Below are positions 63,474-64,000 of a stretch of 64,000 nt of DNA, one piece after another (within the stretch, counting starts at the first letter, position 1; the number at the start of each line of letters is the position of its first letter). The notes beneath the pieces are model-generated. The model ran no database searches. It was not told the DNA's origin and saw only the letters and a list, made by a program, of their open reading frames with translations. Origin of the DNA: Thiorhodovibrio litoralis (GTDB lineage: Bacteria; Pseudomonadota; Gammaproteobacteria; Chromatiales; Chromatiaceae); assembly GCF_033954455.1 (NCBI RefSeq), contig NZ_CP121473.1:3892501-3956500 (forward strand), given 5' to 3'. The position numbers and the translations under genes are program-made.

Positions 63474-64000
63474 CTAGGGAGCGAGACGCTGCAACGTCCA
63501 GCCGGTGTCATCCTCGGCCCGGCGATAGCGAAAGCGGTCATGCAGGCGGTTATCACGCCCCTGCCAGAATTCGATGCACTCCGGCACCACCCGGTAACCT
63601 CCCCAGAAATCCGGCAGCGGGATCTGGCCGTCGGCGAAGCGTTCCTTGATCTGCGATACTTTGGCCTCGAGCAGCGCCCGTGAGCGAATCACCTGGCTCT
63701 GCGGCGAGGCCCAGGCGCCGATCTTGCTGCCGCGAGCGCGGGTGGCGAAATACTTGAGCGACTCGGCGGTCGAAATGCGCTCGGCGCGACCGTTGACTTG
63801 CACTTGGCGGGCGAAGGCCACCCAGGGAAATAGCAGCGCCACACTGGGATGACGCTCGATCTGGAGCGCCTTGTCGCTGCCGTAATTGGTAAAGAAGACA
63901 AAGCCTTGCCGATCGTAGAGCTTGAGCAGGACACTGCGCACCCAAGGCTGCCCATTGTGATCAACCGTGGCTAGCGTCATCGCATTGGGCTCGGGAATCT
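63474..64000 (-). CDS. pdxH: Pyridoxine/pyridoxamine 5'-phosphate oxidase, 5' end beyond window
   Basis: The frame is open through the window edge (upstream residues read IPEPNAM before MTLATVDHNGQPW), so the gene starts beyond 64000. FMN-binding FFTNYGSDKALQIERHP, LLFPWVAFARQVQVNGRAERIS, WASPQSQVI and C-terminal FWQGRDNRLHDRFRYRR...W. Makes pyridoxal 5'-phosphate. Convergent with ubiD. Confidence 0.94.
   Translation of the reverse strand, partial: IPEPNAMTLATVDHNGQPWVRSVLLKLYDRQGFVFFTNYGSDKALQIERHPSVALLFPWVAFARQVQVNGRAERISTAESLKYFATRARGSKIGAWASPQSQVIRSRALLEAKVSQIKERFADGQIPLPDFWGGYRVVPECIEFWQGRDNRLHDRFRYRRAEDDTGWTLQRLAP

Overview
This 64-kb window looks like the chromosome of a GC-rich gammaproteobacterium. 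The best guess is a purple sulfur bacterium of the Chromatiales (Chromatiaceae or a close relative). The grounds are the gene content: an oxygen-independent ubiquinone module (ubiT, ubiV, ubiU), a six-gene rnfABCDGE operon, type I isopentenyl-diphosphate isomerase, and the topA/smg/dprA/lysM and def/fmt/rsmB neighbourhood usual in gammaproteobacteria. No photosynthesis gene or rRNA lies in the window, so the placement is tentative.

Layout. Positions 1-6656 form an AT-richer island on the minus strand. It holds a gene for a Ser/Thr kinase fused to an SF1 (Upf1/COG1112-like) helicase, followed with an ATGA overlap by a partner gene cut by the window edge. This is the architecture of the Mokosh type I anti-phage system. 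The helicase gene is split by a 2361-bp IS4-family insertion sequence (1294-3654) with 16-bp inverted repeats and a 9-bp target duplication. The element carries a DUF4338 (DruA-family) gene translationally coupled to its transposase. Removing the element and one copy of the duplication restores a single reading frame.

Positions 7249-18364 hold idi, ubiT and the convergent ubiV-ubiU pair, a YhcC-type radical SAM gene, a diguanylate cyclase with a degenerate receiver, a MidA-like methyltransferase, a pteridine-reductase-like SDR, DUF2452, GNAT, LemA and FliL-like genes, and rsmA. Then come lon (18410-21109), an orphan rfbD and a thioesterase. Positions 22754-32209 look like one catabolic and uptake locus: a solute:sodium symporter with its small accessory protein, an alginate-export-type porin, indolepyruvate:ferredoxin oxidoreductase (iorAB), two phenylacetate-CoA ligases, an ACT-domain protein and a PaaI-like thioesterase. 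Together they suggest conversion of aryl-pyruvates or aryl-acetates to aryl-acetyl-CoA with reduction of ferredoxin. The rnf operon (37764-43490, minus strand) could exchange those electrons with NADH.

Positions 32277-37655 encode exported or membrane proteins of unknown role plus a DUF3334 protein. Positions 44121-59360 are housekeeping genes: tsaC, topA, smg, dprA and a LysM protein on the minus strand, divergent from def-fmt-rsmB-DUF4390-ntrY-ntrX-trkA. The window ends with egtB-egtD (ergothioneine-type), ubiD and a 5'-truncated pdxH.

Two copies of a ~107-110 bp palindromic repeat (6843-6949 and 39250-39359) and two unrelated 13-bp-period tandem repeats (11628-11675 and 59549-59600) are the main non-coding structures.
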